Source: Streptomonospora mangrovi
Lineage (GTDB): Bacteria; Actinomycetota; Actinomycetes; Streptosporangiales; Streptosporangiaceae
NCBI RefSeq assembly: GCF_027604915.1
Contig: NZ_JAJAQC010000027.1
Coordinates: 32,631 to 96,630, forward strand
DNA: 64,000 bases
Direction: 5' to 3'
Part shown: positions 33,799-43,497 of the stretch, one piece after another
How the letters are laid out: each line of letters opens with the position of its first letter
How positions within the stretch are numbered: the stretch's first letter is position 1
Program-made: the position numbers and the translations under genes
The notes under the pieces: generated by a model
Databases searched by the model: none
The model's input: only the letters and a program-made list of their open reading frames with translations
What the model was told of the DNA's origin: nothing

Positions 33799-34629
33799 TC
33801 AGCGGGGCGGGGTCATCTGCTGGATGCCGATGGCGGCCAGCAGGTCCAGCTTGCCGCGGGAGTCCTCGTCGCGCGGGGAGTCCACCACCAGGCGCAGGTC
33901 CGTGCCCTGGGTGGTGAGCACGTTGGACTCCACGTCGATGTTCCCCACGTCCGGGTGCACCACGGTCTTGTGCGTGCCCTCGTGGCCGCCCACCGCCCTG
34001 CGCTCCCACAGCTCCCGGAACCGCTGACCCCGGCTCAACCGGGCCACCAGCGCCCTGACGTCGGGGTCGCGGGGGTAGCGGCTGGTGGTGGCGCGCAGGT
34101 CGGCGACCAGCGACTCCTCGAACCCGTCCCGCTGGGCGGGGGTCTGGCGCATCCGGGTGGCCTGGTTCTCGAACTGGAAGAGCAGCGCGTTGCGCTCGTC
34201 CTCGCGCCAGCGCGTGGGATCGCCGAAGACCGCCGCGAACAGCGGGTTCCAGTGCAGCATCTGCCAGGCGGCGTCGCACACCGCCACCGGGCTGTCGGCG
34301 AGCCGCTCCACGATCCGGTGCACGCTGCCGGGCACCAGGCGCGGGACGCGGTCGGGGTCCTCGGCGTGGCCGGCCAGGCGCAGCAGGTGGGCCTGCTCGT
34401 CGTCGGACAGCCGCAGCGCGCGGGCGAGCGCCGAGCACACCTGCGCCGAGGGGGCGGTGGCCCGGCCCTGCTCCAGGCGCACCACGTACTCGGCGGAGAT
34501 CCCGGCAAGCTGCGCGAGTTCGCCCCGCCGCAGGCCGGCGACCCGGCGCGGGGAATGGTGCGGCAGCCCGACGGCGGCGGGGTCGAGCCGGTCCCGCCAC
34601 GCCCGCAGCGCCACCCCGAGTTCGTTCAC
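33799..34629 (-). CDS. XRE regulator with MmyB-like ligand domain
   Basis: 276 residues. N-terminal helix-turn-helix (RRGELAQLAGISAEYVVRLE) and a C-terminal MmyB-type PAS-like domain (VAVCDAAWQMLHWNPLFAAVFGD). Such regulators usually repress a divergent SDR gene, as here. GTG at 34629 has GGAGG 9 bases upstream; the ATG at 34638 touches the ribosome site and is unlikely. Operator candidates lie at 34665-34698. Confidence 0.87.
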   Translation of the reverse strand: MNELGVALRAWRDRLDPAAVGLPHHSPRRVAGLRRGELAQLAGISAEYVVRLEQGRATAPSAQVCSALARALRLSDDEQAHLLRLAGHAEDPDRVPRLVPGSVHRIVERLADSPVAVCDAAWQMLHWNPLFAAVFGDPTRWREDERNALLFQFENQATRMRQTPAQRDGFEESLVADLRATTSRYPRDPDVRALVARLSRGQRFRELWERRAVGGHEGTHKTVVHPDVGNIDVESNVLTTQGTDLRLVVDSPRDEDSRGKLDLLAAIGIQQMTPPR

Positions 34630-34664
34630 GGAATCCATCCTCCCCCACGCCCGGCGGCCGTGCG

Positions 34665-34698
34665 TGGTACCGGCTGTACCAGGAAGACCGGTGTCTTC
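34665..34698. promoter_or_regulatory. Operator of the XRE/SDR pair
   Basis: TGGTAC-CGGCT-GTACCA (34665-34681) is a perfect 6-bp inverted repeat. Immediately beside it, GAAGAC (34683-34688) and GTCTTC (34693-34698) form a second one. Both sit between the divergent genes. Confidence 0.6.
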
Positions 34699-34827
34699 TC
34701 CGGGCCGCGCGCCGGGCGCACCATCGGAGCCACACCCGGTGGCACGGGGGAGCACGCGCTCCCCCTACGCACCGGATCCGACCCACGAGTGCCGTCCGGC
34801 GGCGATCCGACGGCAAGGGGAGCTGGC

Positions 34828-35844
34828 ATGGACGTCTTCCTCACCGGCGGCAGCGGTTTCGTCGGACAGCACATCATCACCCGGCTGCTCGCCGACGGCC
34901 ACGCCGTGCGGGCGCTGGCCCGCAGCCCCGAGGCCGCGCGGCGCGTGGAGCGGGCCGGGGCCACGCCCGTGCGCGGCGACCTCGCCGACCTGGTCGACCC
35001 CGCCGGCGCGCCCGCCGGGGGTGCGCGGCCGGCGCGGGACTGGCTCGCCGCCCTGGACGGGAGCGAGGCGGTGATCCACGCGGCCGCCCGCATGGCGTTC
35101 TGGGGACCCGACGCCGGCTTCGAGCGCGACAACCACCGGCCGACCGTCGCCCTGTTCACCGCCGCCTCCGCCGCCGGCGTCAAGCGGTTCGTGCTCATCA
35201 GCGCCGCCGCCGTGTCGACCGACGGGCGCCCCCGGCCCGTGGTCGTGGACGAGACCACGCCGACCGGCCGGCCGATGATCGCCTACGGCCGGGTCAAGCT
35301 GACGACCGAGCGGGCGCTGGCGCGCACCCCCACCCCCGGGATGGCGCTGGTCACCCTGCGCCCCCCGTTCATCTGGGGCAGCGGCATGACGACCCTGCGC
35401 GAGACGGCGGAGTCGGCCGCCGACGGCGGGTTCGCCTGGATCGACGACGGGCGCCACGTCATGGACTTCGTCCACGTCGAGAACCTCGCGACCGCGACGG
35501 CGGCCGCCCTGGACCGGGGCCGAGACCGGGGCGTGTACTACGTCACCGACGGCGCCCCGCTGCCGATCCGGGACTTCTTCACCCCGGTGCTGGGCGCCAT
35601 GGGCGCCGACGTCAGCGACGCGCGCAGCTTCCCGCTGGCCGTGGCCGCGCCCCTCGCCGGCGTCCTGGACCTCACCTGGCGGCTGCTGCGCCGCCCCACC
35701 CCGCCGCCGCTGTACAACTGGCTGGTCGCGATCATGGGGCGCGACCGCACCTACGACATCACCCGCGCCCGCACCGAGCTGGGCTACCGGCCGCAGGTGA
35801 CGTTCTCCGCCGGCGTGGAGGGGCTGCGGGTGCCCGTGCGGTAG
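34828..35844 (+). CDS. NAD(P)-dependent epimerase / 3-beta-HSD-like SDR
   Basis: 338 residues of the extended SDR type: GGSGFVGQH cofactor loop, AYGRVKLTTE as Y-x-x-x-K, RPPFIWG. Closest in pattern to NAD-dependent epimerases and 3-beta-hydroxysteroid dehydrogenases acting on small ketones or sterols. ATG at 34828 has AAGGGGAG upstream. It is the likely target of the divergent XRE regulator, perhaps induced by its substrate. Confidence 0.85.
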   Translation: MDVFLTGGSGFVGQHIITRLLADGHAVRALARSPEAARRVERAGATPVRGDLADLVDPAGAPAGGARPARDWLAALDGSEAVIHAAARMAFWGPDAGFERDNHRPTVALFTAASAAGVKRFVLISAAAVSTDGRPRPVVVDETTPTGRPMIAYGRVKLTTERALARTPTPGMALVTLRPPFIWGSGMTTLRETAESAADGGFAWIDDGRHVMDFVHVENLATATAAALDRGRDRGVYYVTDGAPLPIRDFFTPVLGAMGADVSDARSFPLAVAAPLAGVLDLTWRLLRRPTPPPLYNWLVAIMGRDRTYDITRARTELGYRPQVTFSAGVEGLRVPVR

Positions 35845-35922
35845 CCGCCGCGCCGGTCCCGCCCCCGCCCGGCCTTTCGCTCCCCGCGTCTGGCGTCCCG
35901 TCCCGGCGCGCGGGCGCGGCCC

Positions 35923-36633
35923 TCACGCGGGGTCGGCACCCGCCGGGGCGGGGTCGGCGCGCACCAGGTAGACCACGTCGGGCTCGCCCCGGCGGGCCGG
36001 GACCTCGATGGCCTCGACCGCGCCGAACCGCTCGCGCAGCAGATCGGCGAACGCGGGCGCCCGCATGGCGCTCCAGAACGCCAGGGCGCCCCCGGGCCGC
36101 AGCAGGGCGCGCAGCCGCTCCAGGGCCTCGGGCCGGTAGAGCCGGGCGTTGCCCTCGGTGACCGTCCAGTCGGGGCCGTTGTCGATGTCCAGGCAGACGG
36201 CGTCGAAGCGCGGTCCGCCGGCCGCCGCCGCGCGCGCCGTCCAGGCCACCAGGTCGGCGCACACCACCTCGCAGCGGGGGTCGGCCAGCGGGTGGCCGGA
36301 GGCCGCGCCCAGCGGGCCGCGGTGCCACTCCACGATCGCGGGTTCGAGTTCGACCACCCGCACGTGCGCCACGCGGGGGTCGTCCAGCGCCTCGCGCGCG
36401 GAGAACCCCACCCCCAGGCCGCCGATGAGCACCGCGACCCCGGAGCGGTCGGCGGGCAGCCCGGCCAGGCAGGCGCGCACCATCTCGCGCTCGGAGGCGC
36501 CGTCGCGGGTGTCCATCAGGAACACCCCGTTGTCGATGATCTCCAGATGGGCGCCCACCCGCCGCAGCACGAGGTCGCCCCCGGTCTCGCCGGTCACCCG
36601 CCCGATCACCTCGGCGATCGCGTCCCGCGCCAC
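35923..36633 (-). CDS. Spermidine-synthase-like methyltransferase-fold protein
   Basis: 236 residues: VAVLIGGLGVGFSA is the SAM-binding loop, VVELEPAIVEWHRG the acidic strand and FDAVCLDIDNGP the catalytic region of spermidine-synthase-like proteins. It lacks the N-terminal tetramerisation domain. Many actinomycete members have no proven substrate, so polyamine synthesis should not be assumed. GTG at 36633 follows GAGGGG. Confidence 0.8.
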   Translation of the reverse strand: MARDAIAEVIGRVTGETGGDLVLRRVGAHLEIIDNGVFLMDTRDGASEREMVRACLAGLPADRSGVAVLIGGLGVGFSAREALDDPRVAHVRVVELEPAIVEWHRGPLGAASGHPLADPRCEVVCADLVAWTARAAAAGGPRFDAVCLDIDNGPDWTVTEGNARLYRPEALERLRALLRPGGALAFWSAMRAPAFADLLRERFGAVEAIEVPARRGEPDVVYLVRADPAPAGADPA

Positions 36634-36698
36634 CGCTGCCCCCTCGCCGCCCGCCCGGTCCCGTCTCCGTTCGGCCCCATTCTCGCGGGTGCGCGGTA

Positions 36699-37298
36699 CT
36701 ACGGTGTCGGCCCCCGGCCGCCGGTGCGGCCGTGCTGGTCGGGGCGGGCCGGGCGCAGGGGCGGGCGGGGCGTGCGCTCCCGCCGACGCTCGGCGTAGGC
36801 GGCGTCCAGCGCCCGCAGTGTGGCCGGCTCCAGGTCGGGGAGCCGGGGCGGCAGCGCCCGGTACTCGGGCGGCCGGCGCTTCTTCACCCCCGAGGCGCCC
36901 ACCTGGTAGTAGCCCTGCGTGGAGTGGAAGCCGTCGCCCCGCTCGTACATCAGCAGCAGCGGCTCGAACGGGTCGGGCAGGTCGGCCGGGCGGCGGCCGG
37001 CGGCCTCAAGCGCCCGGAAGTGCAGCGCGTTCAGGCACGTGTCGCGCACCAGGGCGCTCTGGTCGGCGGGCACCGCCGCCCGCACCCGCTCCACCAGGGC
37101 GGGGTCGGCGCGCACGGCGGGGTCGAGCGCCGCGGCGAAGTCGCCGAACAGCCCGGCGTCGGGCACCCGCTCCTGCCAGTGCGCCGCGCGCCGCAGGTAC
37201 TCCTCCAGCAGGGCGGTCTGCGACCCCTGCCGGGCCGGGTCGTGCCGGAAGGTGAACCCGGCGACCCGGTCGGCGAGCGCGGTTACCGGATCACTCAC
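36699..37298 (-). CDS. Candidate immunity protein of the adjacent toxin
   Basis: 199 residues, cytoplasmic, helical. The central segment PFEPLLLMYERGDGFHSTQGYYQVG resembles the middle part of several immunity proteins of polymorphic toxins. The tail is Arg/Pro-rich. Its GTG start overlaps the stop of the toxin gene by GTGA, exactly the coupling expected for toxin-immunity pairs. Assignment as immunity is inferred mainly from position. Confidence 0.6.
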   Translation of the reverse strand: MSDPVTALADRVAGFTFRHDPARQGSQTALLEEYLRRAAHWQERVPDAGLFGDFAAALDPAVRADPALVERVRAAVPADQSALVRDTCLNALHFRALEAAGRRPADLPDPFEPLLLMYERGDGFHSTQGYYQVGASGVKKRRPPEYRALPPRLPDLEPATLRALDAAYAERRRERTPRPPLRPARPDQHGRTGGRGPTP

Positions 37299-39793
37299 TT
37301 CTTGCCCAACTCCCTCAGGACGTGGTCGACGTAGTCGTCGATGTTCGACAGGTCGTCGTTCAACTCGAAGTTTGGACGGCGGATTCCGATGCGGTCGATG
37401 ATCGTCCACATGTCGCCGTGCTCGCCGAAGGCGAGGTCGTGCGCGCCGAAGTGCTGCGGGCCGGCCGCCGGGTACTCCCGGTGGTCGTAGTAGCCGGGGT
37501 GGGTGGAGCGGAAGGGGATGCCGTTCTCCATCAGTCCGCTCTCCGCGCCCTCGTGCATGATGAGCCGCCGGAACCTCAGGGCGTCGTCTTCGGACAGGGG
37601 GCCGTCGGTGGCGCCCCGCCACAGGTCGGCGATGTGGTTGAGCGGGCTGAAGAGCCCCACCCGGTGGTTGTTGGGGTCGGTGGCCACCACGTGCTCGCGG
37701 AAGAACAGGTGCTGCTTGACCCGGTCGAGCAGGCCCTGGTCGATGCCGGTGTTCTGGCTGATCTGCGCGGTGTCGCCCTCGGCCGCGCGGATCTCCTGGT
37801 AGCCGCGCAGGGCGTTGAGGGAGTCCGGCTCCTGCACGTAGACCCGGCCCTGGTCGTCGTAGTAGTAGCCGTTGCTGTCGGTGTAGCCCACCCGCACGTG
37901 CTGGGCGTGGTCGTCGTAGAAGCCGCGGTCGGCGCGGTCCCCGACGGGCGGCTTGTACGTGTCCTCCAGGGGCGGGTCGTCCACGGGATCGGGGCGCGGG
38001 GCGTCCTCGCCCGAAGGGGGAGCGGAGTCGCCGGAGTCGGCGCCGTCGGAGTCGAAGGCCGGGCCGGGCCCCTCGCTGCCGCCCAGGCGCGGGCGGGGCC
38101 GCTCGTAGGGCGCGGTGTCGTCCTGGTCGCCCGGGCCGTCGGAGTCGTCGTCGCCGCGCGAGGTGTCGGGGTCGGCGCCGGTGTCGATCGGGTCGGTGTC
38201 GACGGGGTCGGTGTCGGGCGTGTCGGTGTCGCCCAGCGGGGTGGGCCGGTCGCCCGGCGCGGTGTCGGGGTCGGGCGTGGTGTCGAGGCCGGGGGAGTCG
38301 TCCAGGCCGCCGCGCGGCGGCGGGCCGGTGGTCTCGACCGGGGTGGTGGTGCCGGAGCCGGTGGTGTCGGCCGGGGTGTCGAAGTCGCCGGTCAGGCGCG
38401 AAGGGGTGTCGACGTCGAGCGCCGGGGTGGTGTCGGGCGCGTCGTAGGTGCTGTTCAGCGCCGTGGGCTGGAAGCCGCCCTGCGGCGAGGTGCCGCCGCC
38501 CCCGGGGATGTCGTTGCCCGCCGGGTCCACCGGGCTGGTGCGGTCGGCGAAGCCGGCGGCGTCGTCCAGGGCGTTGTCGAGGCCGTCCAGGCGGGACGGG
38601 TCGATCTCCAGGCCGTCCAGGGCTTCCTGGAGGCCGGTGGTGGAGGGGCGGTCGCCGAGCCCGTCCAGGCCGGGCATGGAGTCGGCGTCGATGCGCGAGG
38701 GGGTGTCGGGGCTGTCGGTGTCGGGGGCGTCGGGGTTGTCGCCCCCGCCGCCGACGGCGCGGGATCCGCGCGCCAGCCCCTTGAAGACACCCGCCCCGCC
38801 CAGGAACATGCTGCCGACGTTCAGCGCGCTCTGCGTGATCACATAGCCCGGCCGGTCGCCCCACTCCCGCCAGGGCACGATGGCGTGGGCGAACTCCGTC
38901 CACCCGCTGGAGAAGTTGCCCCACCACTCGCCGAAGGACCCCACGCCCCAGCCGTTCTCGCCGTAGACGCCGACCAGGCTGCCCAGGCCGGCCAGCGTGT
39001 CGCCCCAGTTGTCCTTGAGGTTGTTGCCCCACTCGCTCCAGGAGCTGACGCCCCAGCCGTCCTCGCCGTACAGACCCACCATCGCGCCCAGGTCCTCGGC
39101 GATGCCCACACCGAAGTCCGCCACACCGTTCCACACGTCCTCATACCAGGGCGCGTCATACTGCTGCGGCGTCGCCCAGGGCGTCTCGACGTTCTCGGGG
39201 ACCTCGGTGTAGCCGTACGCCTGCTGGTTGCGCCCCAGGCCGGTCTCGCCGCCGGGGTCGGTGGCCACGAACGTGGTGCCGCCGAAGTGCCGGGTGATCT
39301 CGTTGGCGCAGTCGCGTTCCGCGGCCATGTAGTCGTTGAGGGCCGCGAGCACGTCGTTGTTCAGGTTGTTGTGCCGGTTGACCTTGTCCTCGTCCTCGCG
39401 CCAGTCGTCGTCGCCGTCGATCTCGTCGCGGAACTCCTGGGCGTCGGCCTTCAAGGTCTCCAGACGGCCCTTGATCTCCTCGGCGCGGTCGGCGAAGGTC
39501 AGCAGCGCACCGCCCACCACCGCGACGGCGGTGTTGAACTCGTCGCCCTGGGTCGGCACCTGGTTGAGGGCCGACAGCAGCACGCCCGACTCCGGCGCGA
39601 TGTAGATGCCGTCGAGCCGGTCCCACTCGCTCTTGATGTCGTTGCCGACACCCTGGATCTCGGTGCCGTCGTTCTTCAGCGCGTCGCCGGCGGTCCGCAG
39701 GTCCTCCGGGTTGACCCGGGGGATCGGGATCGCACTGGGATCGATGACTCCGTCGCTCAACGCAGCACCACCATGGCTCGGTCGGGTCGGCAC
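37295..39793 (-). CDS. Polymorphic toxin with WXG100-like N-terminus
   Basis: 832 residues: an N-terminal helical WXG100-like part (about 20-190), a Trp/Gly-rich segment with two tandem copies of a 30-residue unit (each holding VG-x-YGE-x-GWGV), a Gly-rich hydrophobic stretch, a 250-residue Asp/Thr/Pro-rich linker with repeated D-T-D-P, and a C-terminal domain of about 200 residues with VVATDPNNHRVGLFSP, LIMHEGAESGLMENG and several conserved-looking histidines. This is the plan of toxins exported by type VII secretion. I do not recognise the C-terminal domain. Start uncertain: GTG at 39793 has no ribosome site, TTG at 39760 has a weak one. Confidence 0.75.
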   Translation of the reverse strand: MPTRPSHGGAALSDGVIDPSAIPIPRVNPEDLRTAGDALKNDGTEIQGVGNDIKSEWDRLDGIYIAPESGVLLSALNQVPTQGDEFNTAVAVVGGALLTFADRAEEIKGRLETLKADAQEFRDEIDGDDDWREDEDKVNRHNNLNNDVLAALNDYMAAERDCANEITRHFGGTTFVATDPGGETGLGRNQQAYGYTEVPENVETPWATPQQYDAPWYEDVWNGVADFGVGIAEDLGAMVGLYGEDGWGVSSWSEWGNNLKDNWGDTLAGLGSLVGVYGENGWGVGSFGEWWGNFSSGWTEFAHAIVPWREWGDRPGYVITQSALNVGSMFLGGAGVFKGLARGSRAVGGGGDNPDAPDTDSPDTPSRIDADSMPGLDGLGDRPSTTGLQEALDGLEIDPSRLDGLDNALDDAAGFADRTSPVDPAGNDIPGGGGTSPQGGFQPTALNSTYDAPDTTPALDVDTPSRLTGDFDTPADTTGSGTTTPVETTGPPPRGGLDDSPGLDTTPDPDTAPGDRPTPLGDTDTPDTDPVDTDPIDTGADPDTSRGDDDSDGPGDQDDTAPYERPRPRLGGSEGPGPAFDSDGADSGDSAPPSGEDAPRPDPVDDPPLEDTYKPPVGDRADRGFYDDHAQHVRVGYTDSNGYYYDDQGRVYVQEPDSLNALRGYQEIRAAEGDTAQISQNTGIDQGLLDRVKQHLFFREHVVATDPNNHRVGLFSPLNHIADLWRGATDGPLSEDDALRFRRLIMHEGAESGLMENGIPFRSTHPGYYDHREYPAAGPQHFGAHDLAFGEHGDMWTIIDRIGIRRPNFELNDDLSNIDDYVDHVLRELGKK

Positions 39794-40058
39794 GCGGGCA
39801 GCGCGGGGCGGGGCGGCTGCCTACCGCTGGGTTGGACCACGGCGGCGCGCGGACGGTTCCCCTCGGGGAGGTGCGGGCGCACCGGATCCGTGCGGGGGCG
39901 CGGGGTCCGCCTTCCATGATGCTGCCGCGGCGGCGCGCGCACGAGCGTTTTACGCGGCCGGAACCGGACGGCGCGCGGCATACCGGGCGGCGCTCAGCGG
40001 ACGGCGCGCCGGGCGGGGGCCGGGGCGCGCCCGCGTCGGGCGCACCCCGGCCGATCGC

Positions 40059-40913
40059 CTACAGCCGGCAGGCGTAGATGTCGGTGACGAGGATGGCGCG
40101 GGCGCCCAGCTCCCACAAATCGTCCATGATCCGCTGGGCCGTGGCGCGCGGCACCATGGCGCGCACCGCCACCCAGCCCTCGCGGTGCAGTGGCGAGACG
40201 GTGGGGCCCTCCATGCCGGGGGTCAGGGCGACCGCGTCGTCCAGCTTCTCGGCGTGGACGTCGTAGTCCATCATCACGTAGTCGCGGGCGACCAGGACGC
40301 CGCGCAGGCGGCGCAGCAGTTGCTCGATCTTGGGGTCCTCGGCGGCGCCGGTGCGGCGGATCACCACCGCCTCGGAGGTCAGGATGGGCTCGCCGAACAG
40401 CTCCAGGCCGGCGTTGCGCAGCGTGGTGCCGGTGGAGACCACGTCGGCCACGGCGTCGGCCACGCCCAACTGGATGGAGCTTTCGACGGCGCCGTCGAGG
40501 TGGATGATGCGCGCGTCGATCCCGCGCTCGGCCAGGTAGCGCTCCAGCAGCCCCTCGAAGGAGGTGGCGATGCGCTTGCCGCGCAGGTCCTCGACCGTCA
40601 TTGCGGCGCCGTCGCGCGCCGCGAAGCGGAAGGTGGAGCCGCCGAACCCCAGCGGCAGCACCTCCTCGACCGGCGCGCCGGAGTCCAGGAGCATGTCGCG
40701 GCCGGTGATCCCGGCCTGGAGGATCCCCTCGCCGACGTAGACGGCGATGTCCTTGGGTCGCAGGAAGAAGAACTCGGTGTCGTTGTCGGGGTCGACCAGC
40801 ACGAGGTCGCGGGAGTCCTTGCGCTGGCGGTAGCCGGCCTCGCGCAGCATGGCGCTGGCGGGCTCGGCGAGCTGGCCCTTGTTGGGCACGGCGATTCGGA
40901 GCATGTCGGGCAT
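40059..40913 (-). CDS. hisG: ATP phosphoribosyltransferase, long form
   Basis: 284 residues. [12 protein letters not shown] opens the protein, with [14 protein letters not shown] as the phosphate-binding loop, and a C-terminal ACT-like regulatory domain present, so this is the long HisG that does not need HisZ. It catalyses the first step of histidine synthesis and is feedback inhibited by histidine. ATG at 40913 follows GAGGA. It is downstream of hisE with an 85-base gap, the usual actinobacterial hisE-hisG pair. Confidence 0.95.
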   Translation of the reverse strand: MPDMLRIAVPNKGQLAEPASAMLREAGYRQRKDSRDLVLVDPDNDTEFFFLRPKDIAVYVGEGILQAGITGRDMLLDSGAPVEEVLPLGFGGSTFRFAARDGAAMTVEDLRGKRIATSFEGLLERYLAERGIDARIIHLDGAVESSIQLGVADAVADVVSTGTTLRNAGLELFGEPILTSEAVVIRRTGAAEDPKIEQLLRRLRGVLVARDYVMMDYDVHAEKLDDAVALTPGMEGPTVSPLHREGWVAVRAMVPRATAQRIMDDLWELGARAILVTDIYACRL

Positions 40914-40998
40914 GGGTGCACAGTCCTCGGAGTGTCGTGGCTGCGGACGCGGACGTCGGCGGAGCCGGTGCCGGAGCGCGGGCGGGCGCCCGGACCGG

Positions 40999-41262
40999 CT
41001 ACAGATGCCGGTAGACGTCCTCCAGGCGCAGCCCGCGCGCCAGCATCAGGACCTGGAGGTGGTACAGGAGCTGGGAGATCTCCTCGGCGGCGGAGTCGTC
41101 GGACTCGTACTCGGCGGCCATCCAGACCTCGGCGGCCTCTTCGACGACCTTCTTTCCGATGGCGTGGACGCCGGCGTCCAGGGCCGCGACCGTGCCCGAG
41201 CCCTCGGGACGGGAGCGCGCCTTCTCGGACAGCTCGGCGAACAGCTCATCGAAGGTCTTCAT
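40999..41262 (-). CDS. hisE: Phosphoribosyl-ATP diphosphatase
   Basis: 87 residues. [17 protein letters not shown] and [13 protein letters not shown] are the all-alpha pyrophosphohydrolase helices with the metal-binding EExxE and ExxD-like acids. Second step of histidine synthesis. ATG at 41262 has GAGGAA 7 bases upstream. Operon with hisG. Confidence 0.95.
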   Translation of the reverse strand: MKTFDELFAELSEKARSRPEGSGTVAALDAGVHAIGKKVVEEAAEVWMAAEYESDDSAAEEISQLLYHLQVLMLARGLRLEDVYRHL

Positions 41263-41450
41263 GGTCACTTTCCTCGGGCCTGGCGTGCCCTACCAGGGTA
41301 GGCCCGAGCGGCACCCGCTCGCGCCCCGCGCCGCGCGAACAGCCGGTGACGCGCGGGCCGCCGGGCGGGGACGGCCCGCGCGCAGGGGGTTGGGGCCGGG
41401 ACGCGGAGAGGGCTCGGACGGGAGGGGCCGGTCGGGGATTCGGTCGCGGG

Positions 41451-42386
41451 TCAGTCCAGCTCGCGCAGCACCCGCTTGGCGCCGGCCCGGCGCGCCACCG
41501 TCCGGTAGAGGCCGCGCGGCACCAGGCGCAGCAGCCGGTCGGCGGCGCCGTAGACCGGGCCGGGCACCACCACCGCCCGTCCGGCGGCCCACCCGCGCAG
41601 CGCCTCCAGCACCACCCGGTCCTTGGGCACGAACGCGGGCTCGGGCAGCCGCCCGCTGTCCTGGAGGCTCCGGGTCATGTCGGTGCGCACGAACCCCGGC
41701 AGCACCGCCGTCACGTGCACCCCGTGCGGGGCGGCCTCCAGTGCCACGCTCTGGCTCCAGGAGGTGAGGAACGCCTTGCTCGCGGCGTAGACCGAGGACC
41801 CGGGCGCGGCGGTGAGCTGCCCGGCCATGGACGAGACGTTGATCACTCCCAGCGGCGGGACGCGGCCCGCGCCGCCGCGGCGGCGGGCGAGCTGCACCGG
41901 CAGCACCGCGCGCGCCAGGCGCAGTTGCGCCCGCACGTTGAGGTCGAGGATGGCCTCGACCTCCGCCACGTCCTGCCCGGCGAAGTCACCGCCACCGCCG
42001 TGGCCCGCGTTGTTGACCAGCAGGTCCACGGGCGCGTCGCCGCCCGAGCCGTCGGCGCGCAGCCGCTCCTCCACGTGCGCCAGGCCGGCGGGGTCGGCGA
42101 GGTCGGCGGGCAGCGCGGCGGCGCCCACGGCGAACCGCTCCGCCAGCTCGGCGGCCAGCGCCTCCACGCGTTCGGCGCGCCGCGCCACCAGGACGAGGTC
42201 GTAACCGCGTTCGGCGAGCCGGCGCGCGAACTCCTCGCCGATGCCCGACGACGCGCCGGTGACCAGCGCGGTGCGCCGGTGCCGCCCGCCGGGCCGGTCG
42301 CCGCCCGCCGCGCGGCCGGTGTGCTCGGTGCCGGACCCGGTGCCGGTGTCGGCTCTGTGCTCGGACCGGTTCTCGGACTCACTCAC
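41451..42386 (-). CDS. Short-chain dehydrogenase/reductase (DltE-like)
   Basis: 311 residues with a 30-residue polar N-terminus, then TGASSGIGEEFARRL, NNAGHGGGGDF, the catalytic serine in INVSSMAG and YAASKAF. ARRAERVEALAAEL favours NADP. C-terminal PKDRVVLEAL and a basic end are typical of the YqjQ/DltE subgroup. Substrate unknown. GTG at 42386; the ribosome site is weak, so ATG-less extension upstream cannot be excluded. Confidence 0.85.
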   Translation of the reverse strand: MSESENRSEHRADTGTGSGTEHTGRAAGGDRPGGRHRRTALVTGASSGIGEEFARRLAERGYDLVLVARRAERVEALAAELAERFAVGAAALPADLADPAGLAHVEERLRADGSGGDAPVDLLVNNAGHGGGGDFAGQDVAEVEAILDLNVRAQLRLARAVLPVQLARRRGGAGRVPPLGVINVSSMAGQLTAAPGSSVYAASKAFLTSWSQSVALEAAPHGVHVTAVLPGFVRTDMTRSLQDSGRLPEPAFVPKDRVVLEALRGWAAGRAVVVPGPVYGAADRLLRLVPRGLYRTVARRAGAKRVLRELD

Positions 42387-42684
42387 GAAAAACCCCACTT
42401 CCCCGTGCCTTTTCCGCGCCGCGCGGCCCGCGCCGCGCGACCTGGCGGCCTGCCCGCCTGGACCTGGTGGCCCGGACCCACTCTCCCCGAACCCGGTGGC
42501 CCGGCCGACCCGCCGCGCGGCGGCGGGGGCGCCGGGGCGGTCGGCGGCGCGGTCGCCCGACGGTGCTCCTGTCCGCTTCCGTATGACCGGGAACGCCCGC
42601 CTCATCACGCGCCCACGGCGGCGGACCGTAGTGTTCCACGCCACACACCCGTGCCGCTAACCGGGCGCTTAGCACCGCAGGCAC

Positions 42685-42690
42685 TACGGT
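42685..42690 (+). promoter_or_regulatory. Leaderless -10 element
   Basis: TACGGT with the ATG of the methyltransferase gene starting 6 bases later and no ribosome site; no clear -35. Confidence 0.4.
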
Positions 42691-42696
42691 TTGGGC

Positions 42697-43392
42697 ATGG
42701 CAGCGCCACAGAAACCCCCGCAGCCCGCCGGTCTCGACTCCCATCTGCGCGACGCCGGGCTGTTCATCCGTCAGGCAATCCGCACGTTCCGCGCCACGGG
42801 GGCGGTCGCTCCCAGCAGCCCCGCGCTGGCGCACCGGCTGGCCCGGTTCCTCGACGAGCGCGACGACCCCGCCGCGCCCCTGACCGTCATGGAGGCGGGC
42901 GCGGGCACCGGCGCGGTGTCCCGCGCCATCGCCTCCCACATGCGGCCCGGCGACACCCTCGACCTGGTCGAGACCAATCCGGAGTTCACCGGCCACCTGG
43001 CCGAACTCCTGGTCGTCGACCCCGAGTTGTCGCGCGTGGCCGACCGGGTGACCGTGCACCAGATGCCGGTGACCGACATGGGGCCCGACCGGCGGTACGA
43101 CGTCATCGTCTCCGGACTGCCCTTCGCGAACTTCACCGCCGAAGAGGTCCGCGAGATCATGGAGTACTACTTCTCCGTGCTGCGTCCGGGCGGGCACCTG
43201 TCGTTCTTCGGCTACCTCTACACCAAGGAGGTCAAGGCGGTCATCGCGCCGCGCGCCGACTACCTGCGGCAGGCGCGGTCGAGCTGGGTCGTGGAGGAGT
43301 GGGTGAACCGCTACGGGATCGGCACCGAGCGCGTGCTGGCCAACATCCCGCCCGCGTGGATCCACCACCTGCGGAAACCGGCCGAGGACTAG
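42697..43392 (+). CDS. SAM-dependent methyltransferase, phospholipid-methyltransferase-like
   Basis: 231 residues: VMEAGAGTGAVSRAI (SAM loop), LDLVETNPEF, and VIVSGLPFANF where rRNA dimethylases have NxPY. A helical N-terminus (FIRQAIRTFRATGAVAPSS) is typical of PmtA-like enzymes that methylate phosphatidylethanolamine. Substrate remains inference. ATG at 42697 fits a leaderless start; TTG at 42691 is in frame but would overlap the end of the -10. Confidence 0.8.
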   Translation: MAAPQKPPQPAGLDSHLRDAGLFIRQAIRTFRATGAVAPSSPALAHRLARFLDERDDPAAPLTVMEAGAGTGAVSRAIASHMRPGDTLDLVETNPEFTGHLAELLVVDPELSRVADRVTVHQMPVTDMGPDRRYDVIVSGLPFANFTAEEVREIMEYYFSVLRPGGHLSFFGYLYTKEVKAVIAPRADYLRQARSSWVVEEWVNRYGIGTERVLANIPPAWIHHLRKPAED

Positions 43393-43497
43393 CCAGACCG
43401 CGCGGCCTTGCGTCCGCGCGTCCGCCCGCCTTTCGTCCACCCGGCCCCGGAGCGCCACGGCCCTCCGGGGCCGCCGCCGTTCGGGGGCCGGGTGGAT

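Noticed and set aside
41290..41450. GGGCCG/CGGCCC hairpin after hisE region as terminator or element
   Set aside because: Only 6 bp with a long loop in very GC-rich DNA; such matches are expected by chance.
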